Below are positions 44,154-52,524 of a stretch of DNA of 64,000 bases, piece after piece. The position numbers and the translations under genes are program-made. Within the stretch, counting starts at the first letter, position 1. Each line of letters opens with the position of its first letter. Location: the NCBI GenBank assembly GCA_041592335.1, contig JBFHQE010000006.1, forward strand, positions 70,703 through 134,702, read 5' to 3'. The notes under the pieces were generated by a model. That model made no database searches. It had not been told where the DNA came from and saw only the letters and a program-made list of their open reading frames with translations. The DNA comes from JBFHQE01 sp041592335 (GTDB lineage: Bacteria > Pseudomonadota > Gammaproteobacteria > Thiohalobacterales > Thiohalobacteraceae).

Positions 44154-45005
44154 ATGGATTCCCAGAAGTCTTATCCACAAACCTTCAGCTGCGAATTCTT
44201 TCCGCCCAAGACCGAGGAAGGCATGACCAAGCTGCGCGCGGCACGCGACGCGCTGGCGGCAATCAAACCTGAATTTTTTTCCGTTACCTTTGGCGCGGGC
44301 GGCAGCACCCAACAGGGAACATTCGATACCGTCAGCGACATCATCGCCGCGGGTTATGATGCCGCGCCGCACCTGTCCTGCATCGGCTCGACCCGGGCCA
44401 ATATTCGCGAGCTGATAAATCGTTACAAAGAGAACGGCGTCAAACGCATCGTGGCGCTGCGTGGCGACATGCCTTCCGGCATGCAGGAAGCCGGTGAATT
44501 CCGCCATGCCAATGAACTGGTCACGTTCATTCGCGAGGAAACCGGTGAGCATTTCAAACTGGAAGTGGCGGCCTACCCGGAGTTTCATCCGCAGGCCAAC
44601 ACCGCGCAGGAAGACCTCGCCAACTTCAAGCGCAAGGTCGAGGCTGGCGCCAACAGCGCCATCACGCAATACTTTTACAACGATGATGCCTATTATCGTT
44701 TCGTCGATGACTGCGAAAAACTGGGGATCAACATTCCCATCGTGCCCGGTATTATGCCGATCACCAACTACACACAGCTGGCACGCTTCTCGGACGCCTG
44801 CGGCGCGGAGATCCCGCGCTGGATTCGCAGACGTCTCGCCGGTTTTTGCGATGATGTCGCGTCCATTCGCGCCTTTGGCGAAGAGGTGGTAAGTGAACTT
44901 TGCCAACGACTGCTGACAGCCGGTTGCCCCGGGCTGCATTTCTACAGCATGAACCGCGCGGAACCGACCTTGGCACTGTGGAAGAACTTAAGTTTAGCTA
45001 ATTAA
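44154..45005 (+). CDS. metF: 5,10-methylenetetrahydrofolate reductase
   Basis: 283 residues. Makes 5-methyl-THF for methionine synthesis, using FAD. CEFFPPKTEEGM with the catalytic Glu, VTFGAGGSTQQGT, IVALRGDMPSG, FKLEVAAYPEFHPQA and YPGIMPITNY-like GIMPITNYTQLARFSDACGAEIP. Closes the SAH-homocysteine-methionine loop with ahcY and metK. Confidence 0.97.
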   Translation: MDSQKSYPQTFSCEFFPPKTEEGMTKLRAARDALAAIKPEFFSVTFGAGGSTQQGTFDTVSDIIAAGYDAAPHLSCIGSTRANIRELINRYKENGVKRIVALRGDMPSGMQEAGEFRHANELVTFIREETGEHFKLEVAAYPEFHPQANTAQEDLANFKRKVEAGANSAITQYFYNDDAYYRFVDDCEKLGINIPIVPGIMPITNYTQLARFSDACGAEIPRWIRRRLAGFCDDVASIRAFGEEVVSELCQRLLTAGCPGLHFYSMNRAEPTLALWKNLSLAN

Positions 45006-45015
45006 TTCCTGAACC

Positions 45016-45042
45016 CGTCATTCCGGCGAAAGCCGGGGTGAC
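45016..45042. repeat. Type-A REP-like palindrome
   Basis: CGTCATTCCGGCGAAAGCCG then GGGTGAC, a slightly diverged copy between metF and rsmE. Confidence 0.75.
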
Positions 45043-45061
45043 AAAACCAGATCAAACATTC

Positions 45062-45796
45062 ATGCGTATCCCGCGAATCTATCTGCCGATTCCATTACAT
45101 ATCGACTCTGACGTCGAGCTGGATGCACGCGCGCATCAGCATGTCAGCAAGGTGCTACGCCTGCGCACGGGCGACAGGATTATTCTGTTTAATGGCGAAG
45201 GCGGCGAATACGAAGCCTCGCTGACCGAAAGTCATAAACAGGCCGCACGCGCGCATATCGATACCTTCATTGAGCGCGACAGTGAATCGCCGTTAAAGAT
45301 CACACTCATTCAGGGCATCTCGCGCGGCGAAAAGATGGATCTCACCATTCAGAAAGCGGTGGAACTGGGCGTGCACGCCATCCTGCCGGTGAATACCGAA
45401 CGCAGCCAGGTGAAACTCAGCGGCGATCGTGTAGACAAACGCATGCAGCACTGGCAAGGCGTTCTGATCCATGCCTGCGAGCAATCGGGCCGCACCCATG
45501 TGCCACAACTGCATACTGTAGTTGATCTTGCGGACTGCCTGACCAAACAGGACTTAGCCGAACCCCGCTTCCTGCTGGACCCGCAAGGCGATCAGGTAAT
45601 CCGCGAATTACAGGGGCCGTTTCACGCAATGACGTTGCTGGCGGGACCCGAGGGTGGACTGGGCGATCAGGATCATGTTATTGCCAGACAGGCAGGCTTT
45701 CAGGGTCTGCGACTGGGCCCAAGAATTCTACGCACGGAAACCGCTGCGCTGGCGGCACTGGCGGCATTGCAAGGCCAGTGGGGTGATCTGCAATAA
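45062..45796 (+). CDS. rsmE: 16S rRNA m3U1498 methyltransferase RsmE
   Basis: 244 residues from ATG 45062 (MRIPRIYLPIPL). N-terminal PUA-like region with RAHQHVSKVLRLRTGDRIILFNGEGGEY; C-terminal SPOUT knot with LIQGISRGEKMDLTIQKAVELGV, NTERSQVKL, LAGPEGGLGDQ and LGPRILRTETAALAAL. A GTG eight codons upstream lies in the REP element and is not likely. Uses SAM from the neighbouring metK pathway. Confidence 0.96.
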   Translation: MRIPRIYLPIPLHIDSDVELDARAHQHVSKVLRLRTGDRIILFNGEGGEYEASLTESHKQAARAHIDTFIERDSESPLKITLIQGISRGEKMDLTIQKAVELGVHAILPVNTERSQVKLSGDRVDKRMQHWQGVLIHACEQSGRTHVPQLHTVVDLADCLTKQDLAEPRFLLDPQGDQVIRELQGPFHAMTLLAGPEGGLGDQDHVIARQAGFQGLRLGPRILRTETAALAALAALQGQWGDLQ

Positions 45797-45825
45797 TCGA
45801 ATCAAAGTCCTGCGCTGGCCTGCCG

Positions 45826-45875
45826 GGTAGGAGTGGCCTTGGCAGCGAATGTTCGTGAGCAAGCTCGCTCCTACA
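45826..45875. repeat. Type-B REP pair
   Basis: GGTAGGAGTGGCCTTGGCAG, then after a spacer an inverted partner GAGCAAGCTCGCTCCTACA. Between rsmE and the channel gene. Confidence 0.8.
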
Positions 45876-45896
45876 AACGATAATTCCTGGATATTG

Positions 45897-46382
45897 CTAG
45901 TCTCCAACCTTCAATTGCGCTTTCTTGACCTGCTCCATCGAGATAATCAACGAATCCGTTGTGCGTTTCAGCAGCTCCAGCTCTTCCACCGACAGGTCGT
46001 CCAGTTGTTCCAGGTTGTACTCAATGGCATCGACAATCTGATGCGCGGGGCGTTTCAGCGGGCGCATGAAATAGGTCGTAATGGTCGCGACAATCGTGCC
46101 GAAGAACACCGCCGAGCCGAGCACGATCCAGATGCCCCCGATCAACAGCGCCAGCGATGAACTGGGCGTGTCGGCAATACCGGCCGTCGAAAATGCAGCC
46201 ACACCCCAGTACAGCGCACGCGGTATCGAATCAATGGCGCTGTCAGGCACATCGCGCTCGACCCAGTACATCAAGAAAGAGAAAATCACCCACAGCACGA
46301 TCATCAGCACGAACATTTTGATGATGGGCGTATGGATGATGACATCGGACAAAAACCGCTGGAAACGTGCCGGGTATTTCAT
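45897..46382 (-). CDS. Two-helix ion channel with a non-canonical selectivity filter
   Basis: 161 residues: helix ~18-40, pore loop ~50-72, helix ~78-104, then a cytoplasmic helical tail. The layout is that of the Ion_trans_2 potassium channel family. The filter reads T66-A-G-I-A-D71, where potassium channels have TVGYGD: Thr, Gly and Asp align, but Val/Tyr/Gly are changed. The tail (YNLEQLDDLSVEELELLKRTTDSL) may oligomerise. Ion selectivity cannot be assumed. Confidence 0.7.
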   Translation of the reverse strand: MKYPARFQRFLSDVIIHTPIIKMFVLMIVLWVIFSFLMYWVERDVPDSAIDSIPRALYWGVAAFSTAGIADTPSSSLALLIGGIWIVLGSAVFFGTIVATITTYFMRPLKRPAHQIVDAIEYNLEQLDDLSVEELELLKRTTDSLIISMEQVKKAQLKVGD

Positions 46383-46394
46383 CGGTGTAATCTC

Positions 46395-47090
46395 CTAACC
46401 CTGGATAGACTGAACCTCATCCGTTGACAGATAGCGCCACTCGCCCGGCTCCAACATTTCATCCAGTACGATGGCGCCAATCGATTCCCGGTGCAGTTGC
46501 TCAACATGATTGCCCACCGCCGCGAACATACGTTTGACCTGGTGATAACGACCTTCGGTCAGGGTCAGACGCACTTCCCGTGGCGTAACCACCGTCAGCT
46601 CGGCGGGCAGGGTTTTATGTTTATCACCCTTGAGCAAAACCCCTGCACGAATGTTGTCTGCCGCCTGTTCATCCAGGTCTTCTGCCAGCCAGACATAATA
46701 GACTTTCGGACAATTGGCATTTTTTGAGGTAATGCGGTGCGACCAGTCGCCGTCATTGGTAATCAACACCAGCCCGGTGGTATCGATATCCAGCCGCCCC
46801 GCCGCGTGCAGGCCATCCGGGTTTTCGATATCCAGCAGATCGAGAATAGTCGTGTGTTGCTCGTCCTCGGTCACGCTGACCACGCCCTGCGGCTTGTGCA
46901 ACATGATGTACTTCGGGCCCGGCGCATCGAGCTCACGACCGTCGAGCTCGACCAGCACCTCTTCCGGCAATGCATGGGAAAAATCCCGTTGCTGAACACC
47001 GTTCACCAGCACGCGTCCCTGGCGGATAGCTCTTCGAGCCTGGGAACGGGTCAATGCCGTCGCATTGGCGATATATTTATCCAGCCGCAT
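46395..47090 (-). CDS. rsuA: RsuA-type 16S rRNA pseudouridine synthase
   Basis: 231 residues. N-terminal S4 domain (MRLDKYIANATALTRSQARRAIRQGRVLVNG), catalytic Asp in AAGRLDIDTTGLVLITNDG, and TEGRYHQVKRMFAAVGNHVEQLHRESIG. RsuA modifies U516; RluE or RluF relatives are similar, but the order of motifs favours RsuA. Confidence 0.92.
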   Translation of the reverse strand: MRLDKYIANATALTRSQARRAIRQGRVLVNGVQQRDFSHALPEEVLVELDGRELDAPGPKYIMLHKPQGVVSVTEDEQHTTILDLLDIENPDGLHAAGRLDIDTTGLVLITNDGDWSHRITSKNANCPKVYYVWLAEDLDEQAADNIRAGVLLKGDKHKTLPAELTVVTPREVRLTLTEGRYHQVKRMFAAVGNHVEQLHRESIGAIVLDEMLEPGEWRYLSTDEVQSIQG

Positions 47091-47099
47091 GAATAAGGG

Positions 47100-47933
47100 T
47101 TAGTCGATTTCGGACAGGTAATGATCAACCGCATCCGTTACCGTCATGGCGCGCGTCTTGATCGCCTCCAGGTAGCGATTACGCCAGGGACCGACATGCG
47201 GACGGGATTCCCTGAGTTCACGGTAGATAAGTTTCGCCATGGGCCCGGCCTCGGCTAGAAAACCGCTGTCGACAAAATCGCGTTCCGCCTGCGCCTTGTC
47301 GTAATCAACGCGGCGAATCTCCACCTTCCAGTCAGAGCCGTCCAGCCAGAAGCGGCCATAGCTGGCGCGCGGATCGCCGTCCATCGGCTGGCCGACCGAA
47401 CCGGTATTGACCACCAGTCGCTCGTCGAACCATTTCACCAGCGGACGATGCGTGTGCGAACCGACAAACAGGTCACGATGCTCGCCAAGCTTGGCATGCA
47501 GGGCCTCTTCCGGCGTGCGGTCTGAAATACCGTCGCGATTGCCGAGGCGCGAACCGTGGGTGATATGAAAGGAAGCGCCGCCGGCCAGGTCGGTCTGATC
47601 CCAGTGGTCCGACCAGTGGCGAATCTCTTCCACCGCGCCACCCAGCTGGCGCATGGCCCACTCGGCAAAGCGGTCGATATCGAGCGTGGGGCTGTCCGGG
47701 TTGGCCGGTTCATCGACGCAACGCAACACGTAGGTCTCGTGATTGCCGGTCAGCAGTTTCATGTCCGGCCAGTCGTTCTGCAGCAGCCGCAGACAATCCA
47801 GGCTACAGGGACCGCGACTGACCAGGTCGCCATTCATCACCACCACGTCGGGATTGAAGTGGCGGATATCCTCCAGCACGGCAGTCAGTGCGGGCATATT
47901 GCCATGGATATCCGAGAAGACTGCCAGTTTCAT
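47100..47933 (-). CDS. Calcineurin-like metallophosphoesterase
   Basis: 277 residues. Metal-site motifs: FSDIHGNMPAL (D-H), VVVMNGDLVSRGP (GD), LLTGNHETYVL (GNHE), GSHTHRPLV and VNTGSVGQPMDGDPRASY. Belongs to the YfcE/ApaH-like group of small phosphodiesterases. The substrate is unknown. Confidence 0.9.
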   Translation of the reverse strand: MKLAVFSDIHGNMPALTAVLEDIRHFNPDVVVMNGDLVSRGPCSLDCLRLLQNDWPDMKLLTGNHETYVLRCVDEPANPDSPTLDIDRFAEWAMRQLGGAVEEIRHWSDHWDQTDLAGGASFHITHGSRLGNRDGISDRTPEEALHAKLGEHRDLFVGSHTHRPLVKWFDERLVVNTGSVGQPMDGDPRASYGRFWLDGSDWKVEIRRVDYDKAQAERDFVDSGFLAEAGPMAKLIYRELRESRPHVGPWRNRYLEAIKTRAMTVTDAVDHYLSEID

Positions 47934-47937
47934 ACGT

Positions 47938-48486
47938 TTAGTTAGCGGGCGTGGTCTGCTCGCTGTCGAGTCCTTTCAATACGGAATTGAGCATGGACTG
48001 GATTTTTTCCAGCTCGCTACGCAGCGCCGCGTTCTGTTTTTCCAGCTCGATCACCCGCGCCTCGTATTGCGCATAAGTGGCATTCGCTTCTTTTTCCGCT
48101 TCGCTCTGCTCATGCTCAAGTTCGCTGACGCGCGCGGTGTATTGTTCGTAAGTCTCGCGTGCCGCGGTTTCCGCTTCTTCCTGCTCTCTCACCAGCCCGG
48201 TGATGGCCGCTTCATATTGCTCGTAGGTTTCCTTGGCCTGCTTTTCGGCCTGCTCCTGGTCCGAGGACATTTCGCCAATCGCGGACTCATAACCCTGGTA
48301 GGCCTCGGCCGCCGCCTGTTCCGCCTGCGCCAGCTCATCAGCGTCCTGTTGCCGCGGCTCGTCGGATGAACTCAGTGAAATGATAATAAAGATGATGACA
48401 GCGGCAGCACCAATGATCACCACCTTGCCGGTGCCATAGGGGTCTGACCAGTTTTCTTTCACCCAATCTGTGATTGAACCGAGCAT
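47938..48486 (-). CDS. Membrane-anchored coiled-coil protein with four 25-residue repeats
   Basis: 182 residues, AAGGAG ribosome site. A membrane helix at ~22-38 is followed by a charged coil containing four tandem 25-residue units, each opening xTYxQYxAxI/V (for example ETYEQYEAAITGL and ETYEQYTARVSEL), and a final leucine-heptad segment. Cytoplasm or periplasm placement is open. No family recognised. Adjoins the phosphoesterase by 4 bases. Confidence 0.7.
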   Translation of the reverse strand: MLGSITDWVKENWSDPYGTGKVVIIGAAAVIIFIIISLSSSDEPRQQDADELAQAEQAAAEAYQGYESAIGEMSSDQEQAEKQAKETYEQYEAAITGLVREQEEAETAARETYEQYTARVSELEHEQSEAEKEANATYAQYEARVIELEKQNAALRSELEKIQSMLNSVLKGLDSEQTTPAN

Positions 48487-48614
48487 GAATAACTACTCCT
48501 TATTAACATTAACCTTGTGAGACAGCGGTGCGGCAAAGCGCCCCGCCAGGGTCGGCAAATAATAACGCGAATCGGAAGGTCTGGCATGGAAAAAACCCGC
48601 AATACGCGCAACAC

Positions 48615-49931
48615 CTAAACGGCAGGCTGTTCGCCCACCTTGAGTATCTTGATCTCGCGTTGCGGGAACGGAATTTCGACACCATTCTCTTTCAACGCAT
48701 CCCAGATCATCAGGTAGAGATCGCCGCCGACGCGGTTCACACCGTCGTCGATACCCTCCATCCAGAACTCGACCAGAATCTCGACACCGGAGTCGCCAAA
48801 GCCGGAAATTTCCGCATCCGGCAACTCCTCGATCGGCAGCTCCGGGTCACTCAGAACCTTGGGATGACTGGCAACCACTTCGCGCAACACCGGAAACAGC
48901 TTGTGCAGATCCGTGCTGTAGGCCACCTGAAAGGTAATGGAATAGCGCTGCTTCAGGTTCTTGTGCGTCCAGTTGACGAACGACGTGGTAATGAATTGCT
49001 CGTTCGGCACCATGATGTCCTTGCCATCGAAGGTTTCCAGCGTGGTGGAACGCATATTCAACTCACGAATGATACCCTTGCGGCCATCTTCCAGTTCAAT
49101 GTAGTCGCCGACAGAGAGCGAACGATCCAGCAGGATGATCATGCCCGAGATAAAGTTGGAGGCTATGGATTGCAGACCGAAACCCAGCCCCACACCCAGC
49201 GCACCGCCGAACACCGCCAGCGCGGTAATGTTGATCCCCATGACCTGTAACAGCAGGATGAAGATAAACAGGATCAGCATCACCTGGTACAGCTTGGCAA
49301 ACACCTCGCGGGTTCCGAGATCCAGGTCTTCCTGTTGACGGATAATGCGTTGCCCGACCCGGTTCGAGACGCGCCCCAGCCAGAACAGGATGGCGCCGAA
49401 TAATATGACGCGTATCACGCCATAGGCCGTGATCTTGATATTCCCGGCCTCGAAATAAATCGACTCCAGGTAGAGCACGACATTATCGAGCACGCCGAAG
49501 ACCTGCAGCACGGCAATGGGTACGGCGGTCCATTTAATGATGGTCTTCAGCAGGTGATTCGGCACAAAGCGCGCAATCAGCGTATAGATCATCAGGACAA
49601 CGGCCAGCCCCTGGGCAATACGCACCAGCGAACTCTGTCCGAGCAGCAACGTACTCAGATCCACCGACACGGCCAGCATCATGATGATGAAGATGGGTGC
49701 GAGCAGTTCTTTTATCCGATGAATGATATTGCGCAGGAACTGAAACGGCCCGAGCACGGGCGGCTCATGAAAAACAGGGGCGTATTTCCGCAGAAAACTG
49801 GTGAGTGCGAATGCCAGGATCACGGCCAGCAGAATGATACCCAACTGGGCATAGAGTAACGGGCTTGATACCCAGGCCACGAAATCGACCATCAATTGAT
49901 CAAAATGGGCCTCTAATTCAGCGATATCCAA
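48615..49931 (-). CDS. MscS-family mechanosensitive channel
   Basis: 438 residues. Start TTG 49931 (LDIAELEAHF, read as Met) supported by GGAG 8 bases upstream. Several membrane helices, then the pore helix ITALAVFGGALGVGLGFGLQSIASNFISGMIILLDRSLSVGDYIEL and the beta domain (GIIRELNMRSTTLETFDGKDIMVPNEQFI). The extra N-terminal helices make it longer than E. coli MscS. Relieves osmotic downshock. Confidence 0.93.
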   Translation of the reverse strand: MDIAELEAHFDQLMVDFVAWVSSPLLYAQLGIILLAVILAFALTSFLRKYAPVFHEPPVLGPFQFLRNIIHRIKELLAPIFIIMMLAVSVDLSTLLLGQSSLVRIAQGLAVVLMIYTLIARFVPNHLLKTIIKWTAVPIAVLQVFGVLDNVVLYLESIYFEAGNIKITAYGVIRVILFGAILFWLGRVSNRVGQRIIRQQEDLDLGTREVFAKLYQVMLILFIFILLLQVMGINITALAVFGGALGVGLGFGLQSIASNFISGMIILLDRSLSVGDYIELEDGRKGIIRELNMRSTTLETFDGKDIMVPNEQFITTSFVNWTHKNLKQRYSITFQVAYSTDLHKLFPVLREVVASHPKVLSDPELPIEELPDAEISGFGDSGVEILVEFWMEGIDDGVNRVGGDLYLMIWDALKENGVEIPFPQREIKILKVGEQPAV

Positions 49932-50183
49932 TATCGACTCCAGACGCGTCTACCTGGTGAAAGAATAGCCGAATTACACCCGCGTTTACCACCGCCCTGA
50001 ATCCACATACAGAAGCATTTCAATCTCTTGCCGCATGCTCCGATGCGATGCGCATGAATCCCCTTATGCGGGAATCAGATTTCTCTAATGCCAAATACCC
50101 AAGCGAATAAGTAAAGTACTCAGGAGTACCCGCGATGCCCGCAAGGGCCTGATAAATATACTGATTATAAGTGAGGATTTAGC

Positions 50184-50300
50184 ATGAGCAGCAACATCAG
50201 CGATACCCAGTGCATGAAAGCCATCTACCTGGTCATGGGCGGCCTGTTCGCCGTATTCATTGCACTGGTTTTCATTGCGCGCATGATTACAGGCGCATAA
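50184..50300 (+). CDS. Small single-helix membrane protein, 38 residues
   Basis: ATG 50184 with GAGG 8 bases upstream. The peptide (MSSNISDTQCMKAIYLVMGG then a hydrophobic stretch to IARMITGA) has one membrane helix of about 22 residues and a Cys near the N-terminus. No family assigned; the clean ribosome site and composition favour a real gene. It sits in the gap between mscS and yaiI. Confidence 0.65.
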   Translation: MSSNISDTQCMKAIYLVMGGLFAVFIALVFIARMITGA

Positions 50301-50311
50301 GCCCGGGCTTT

Positions 50312-50767
50312 TCAATTCGACTTTGGTTGTTGCGCCAGGATTCGATCGAGATGATTGGCGAACGCCTGCCGGTCGCCCTGGTTCAGGGCCGGCGGGCCAC
50401 CGGTCTGCACACCGCTCGCGCGCATGGTATCCATGAAGTCGCGCATGTTCAGCCGTTGCCGAATGTTATCCGTGGTGTGTAACTCTCCGCGCGGACTCAA
50501 CGCCACAGCCCCTTTCTCAATCACCTCCGCCGCCAGTGGTATATCGCTGGTTATCACCAGGTCGCCTTCCGTCACGCGTCTCACGATTTCGTTATCGGCA
50601 ACATCGAACCCGGAAGGTACTTGCAGCGATTTGATAAAAGGCGACGGCGGAACACGGATGTATTGATTAGCCACCAGCGTCATGGCGGTCTGTGTGCGTT
50701 GCGCCGCGCGGAAAAGAATATCCTTGATGACTGCCGGACAGGCATCGGCATCGATCCAGATGTGCAT
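50312..50767 (-). CDS. yaiI: YaiI/YqxD family (UPF0178) protein
   Basis: 151 residues from ATG 50767 (MHIWIDADACPAVIKDILFRAAQR). PIN-like fold: IDADACP, VADNEIVRRVTEGDLVITSDIPLAAEVIEKGA, SPRGELHTTDNI and the end TGGPPALNQGDRQAFANHLDRIL. Likely a nuclease-like fold; no known substrate. Confidence 0.92.
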   Translation of the reverse strand: MHIWIDADACPAVIKDILFRAAQRTQTAMTLVANQYIRVPPSPFIKSLQVPSGFDVADNEIVRRVTEGDLVITSDIPLAAEVIEKGAVALSPRGELHTTDNIRQRLNMRDFMDTMRASGVQTGGPPALNQGDRQAFANHLDRILAQQPKSN

Positions 50768-50789
50768 GGCAGTCACAAGGTCCTCCCGG

Positions 50790-51296
50790 TTAGTCCCGCA
50801 TCGCCTGCTGTTGCGGCAGGTTCTTCGGTACGAAATCAAAATAGGGCGTTGTCACGACCTGGCCCGGCGGCACATAGGCCGGTGCCACCTCGCCAGACGC
50901 GCCCAGGCTCTGAACATAAACATACATGGCAATTAAATCCGCGTCGCTCATATCCCGCAAACTAAACCAGGGCATGGGCGGCCGCATTTCACGCCGGGCA
51001 TTCGCCAGCCACTTCTCTTCACTCATTGACTGGGCCAGCAACCGCAGGTTGGCCGGATAACTGGTTCCCCAGGGACCGCTGAAACCCACCGGCGATCCCG
51101 TGAGCCATTGCTGTTCCGATACCTTGCCGCCGGATTCGGGATAACCCGGTGTATGACAGTCATTACAACCGGATATACTGACCAGGTAACGCCCACGCTG
51201 TATCTGCTCGCTTCGCACACCATCGGCCTGCGCCGATCCCAGCAGCAACATTGAAGACGCCAACGCAAACAACAGACTCCCTCTTAGTCCTTTCAT
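50790..51296 (-). CDS. Periplasmic c-type cytochrome
   Basis: 168 residues, AAGGAGG ribosome site. Signal peptide ~1-24 ending SAQA. One heme site CNDCH in the GRYLVSISGCNDCHTPGY segment; a Met axial ligand is likely in the MRPPMPWFSLRDMSDADLIAMYVYVQSL region. Class I monoheme type. Electron partner unknown. Confidence 0.88.
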   Translation of the reverse strand: MKGLRGSLLFALASSMLLLGSAQADGVRSEQIQRGRYLVSISGCNDCHTPGYPESGGKVSEQQWLTGSPVGFSGPWGTSYPANLRLLAQSMSEEKWLANARREMRPPMPWFSLRDMSDADLIAMYVYVQSLGASGEVAPAYVPPGQVVTTPYFDFVPKNLPQQQAMRD

Positions 51297-51437
51297 TTTT
51301 ATCCCTCCTTAACGAATGGTTAATCGTTATAAAGCGCCACACTTTGGCAACACAAGGATAGCGCTTAAACATAACCAGGACGCTCTTCCTGAGCTTGTTT
51401 ATTCGATGATTTTTTTAAATGGTCTCGATATCAATAT

Positions 51438-52190
51438 TCAATCGGATAAGATTGCCGCGGGCGGTATGCCATGCGCTTCCATTATCGCCGCCACCCTGCC
51501 GGAGCGCTTCATTTCACTAATCACCTCGGACAATGGGCCAGCCAGCTTGTTGTGTCTGGCGTGCAGGAAAGGATAGAAATTATGGGTGGCGAATTCACCA
51601 ACCATGTCGGTCACCTTAAATTGCCCATCCAGATTTTCGCGCATCTCGGGAAACTCAACCTGTTTACCGGCGATATAGACATCGGCTTCACCGGACACAA
51701 GCAGGGACAAGCCGATCTTCCAGTGAATAACCGGTCGCAGGCGCTCCCGCGCAACCTTGCCATCCAGTGCTTCCTGGAAAATCACATAATCCTGCTGATG
51801 CGCAATAATCAACGAGGAATCGATCAGGCCGTCAATTGAATTGGCCGGTTCAATATCGGGTTTGCTGATCAGGATCAGGTCGCCCCTGAACAGAGACTGA
51901 TTCACCTTGATCACGTTCGAATAACGTTCGCCATAAACCTCCACCCTGCCCGGCTCACCGTCCACGATTCCCTGCGAGACAAGATGCGCGCAATTCTTTG
52001 GCGCACAACTGATGGACTTGAACTGGATATCCAGCTGGGAAAATGCCTCGAGAAAAACCTGGTGCACGGCCTGGTACATCGGCTCTTTGGAGTTTATCGG
52101 TATACCAAAGGTAATCGCCGGCTGCTCGGCAGCCGCCTTGCCGATTACGCTCAGCAACAGCAGAAACCCTATATAACGCAGATATCGCAT
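51438..52190 (-). CDS. Orphan periplasmic binding protein (PhnD/TAXI-like)
   Basis: 250 residues from ATG 52190 with GGGAG. Signal peptide ~1-21 (SVIGKAAAEQ). Body resembles type 2 periplasmic binding folds (ITFGIPINSKEPMYQAVHQVF..., LDGKVARERLRPVIHW, SGEADVYIAGKQVEFPEM). Two Cys in SISCAPKNCAH may form a disulfide. No transporter genes follow, so it may be a sensor or an orphan. Confidence 0.65.
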   Translation of the reverse strand: MRYLRYIGFLLLLSVIGKAAAEQPAITFGIPINSKEPMYQAVHQVFLEAFSQLDIQFKSISCAPKNCAHLVSQGIVDGEPGRVEVYGERYSNVIKVNQSLFRGDLILISKPDIEPANSIDGLIDSSLIIAHQQDYVIFQEALDGKVARERLRPVIHWKIGLSLLVSGEADVYIAGKQVEFPEMRENLDGQFKVTDMVGEFATHNFYPFLHARHNKLAGPLSEVISEMKRSGRVAAIMEAHGIPPAAILSD

Positions 52191-52204
52191 AACGGCTCCC
52201 GGAT

Positions 52205-52504
52205 TCAACTCTCCACAACGACCTCGTGCATTTCCAGCTTACCCTCGCCATTAAAGGCTTCTTTCGGCATGGGATTGCTGTGCGCCAGCTTAAAATCGTC
52301 ACTGCCCACCCAGGCATCGAAGGCCGCCCTGCTCTCCCAGGTCGTCAATACAATAAATGGCGTATTGTCCGATTGCGGCCTCAGTACCTGCATCCGCACA
52401 AAGCCCGGCTGTTTATCGATCTGACCGGCGCGCTTGCGAAAACGCGCTTCGAATTCATCTTCCCAGCCCGCGGCAACGGGAACCCGGTTAGCAACAACAA
52501 ACAT
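52205..52504 (-). CDS. Antibiotic biosynthesis monooxygenase (ABM)-like, heme-degradation type
   Basis: 99 residues, AGGAGG ribosome site. Dimeric alpha/beta barrel: FVVANRVPVAAGWEDEFEARFRKRAGQID, GFVRMQVLRP, PFIVLTTWESRAAFDAWVGSDDFKLAHS. The Asn near the start and the Trp/His pattern resemble HmoA/IsdG-type proteins. Heme degradation is possible but not proven. Confidence 0.85.
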   Translation of the reverse strand: MFVVANRVPVAAGWEDEFEARFRKRAGQIDKQPGFVRMQVLRPQSDNTPFIVLTTWESRAAFDAWVGSDDFKLAHSNPMPKEAFNGEGKLEMHEVVVES

Positions 52505-52524
52505 CCATCGTCCTCCTGAATCAA

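Noticed and set aside
47938..48486. Repeat-rich coil as a tail-fibre or phage remnant
   Set aside because: No phage genes nearby and a membrane anchor at the N-terminus; treated as a cellular protein.
50085..50315. 76-residue minus-strand frame opposite the 38-residue membrane peptide
   Set aside because: Lacks a ribosome site and reads as antisense; the plus-strand peptide has the better signals.
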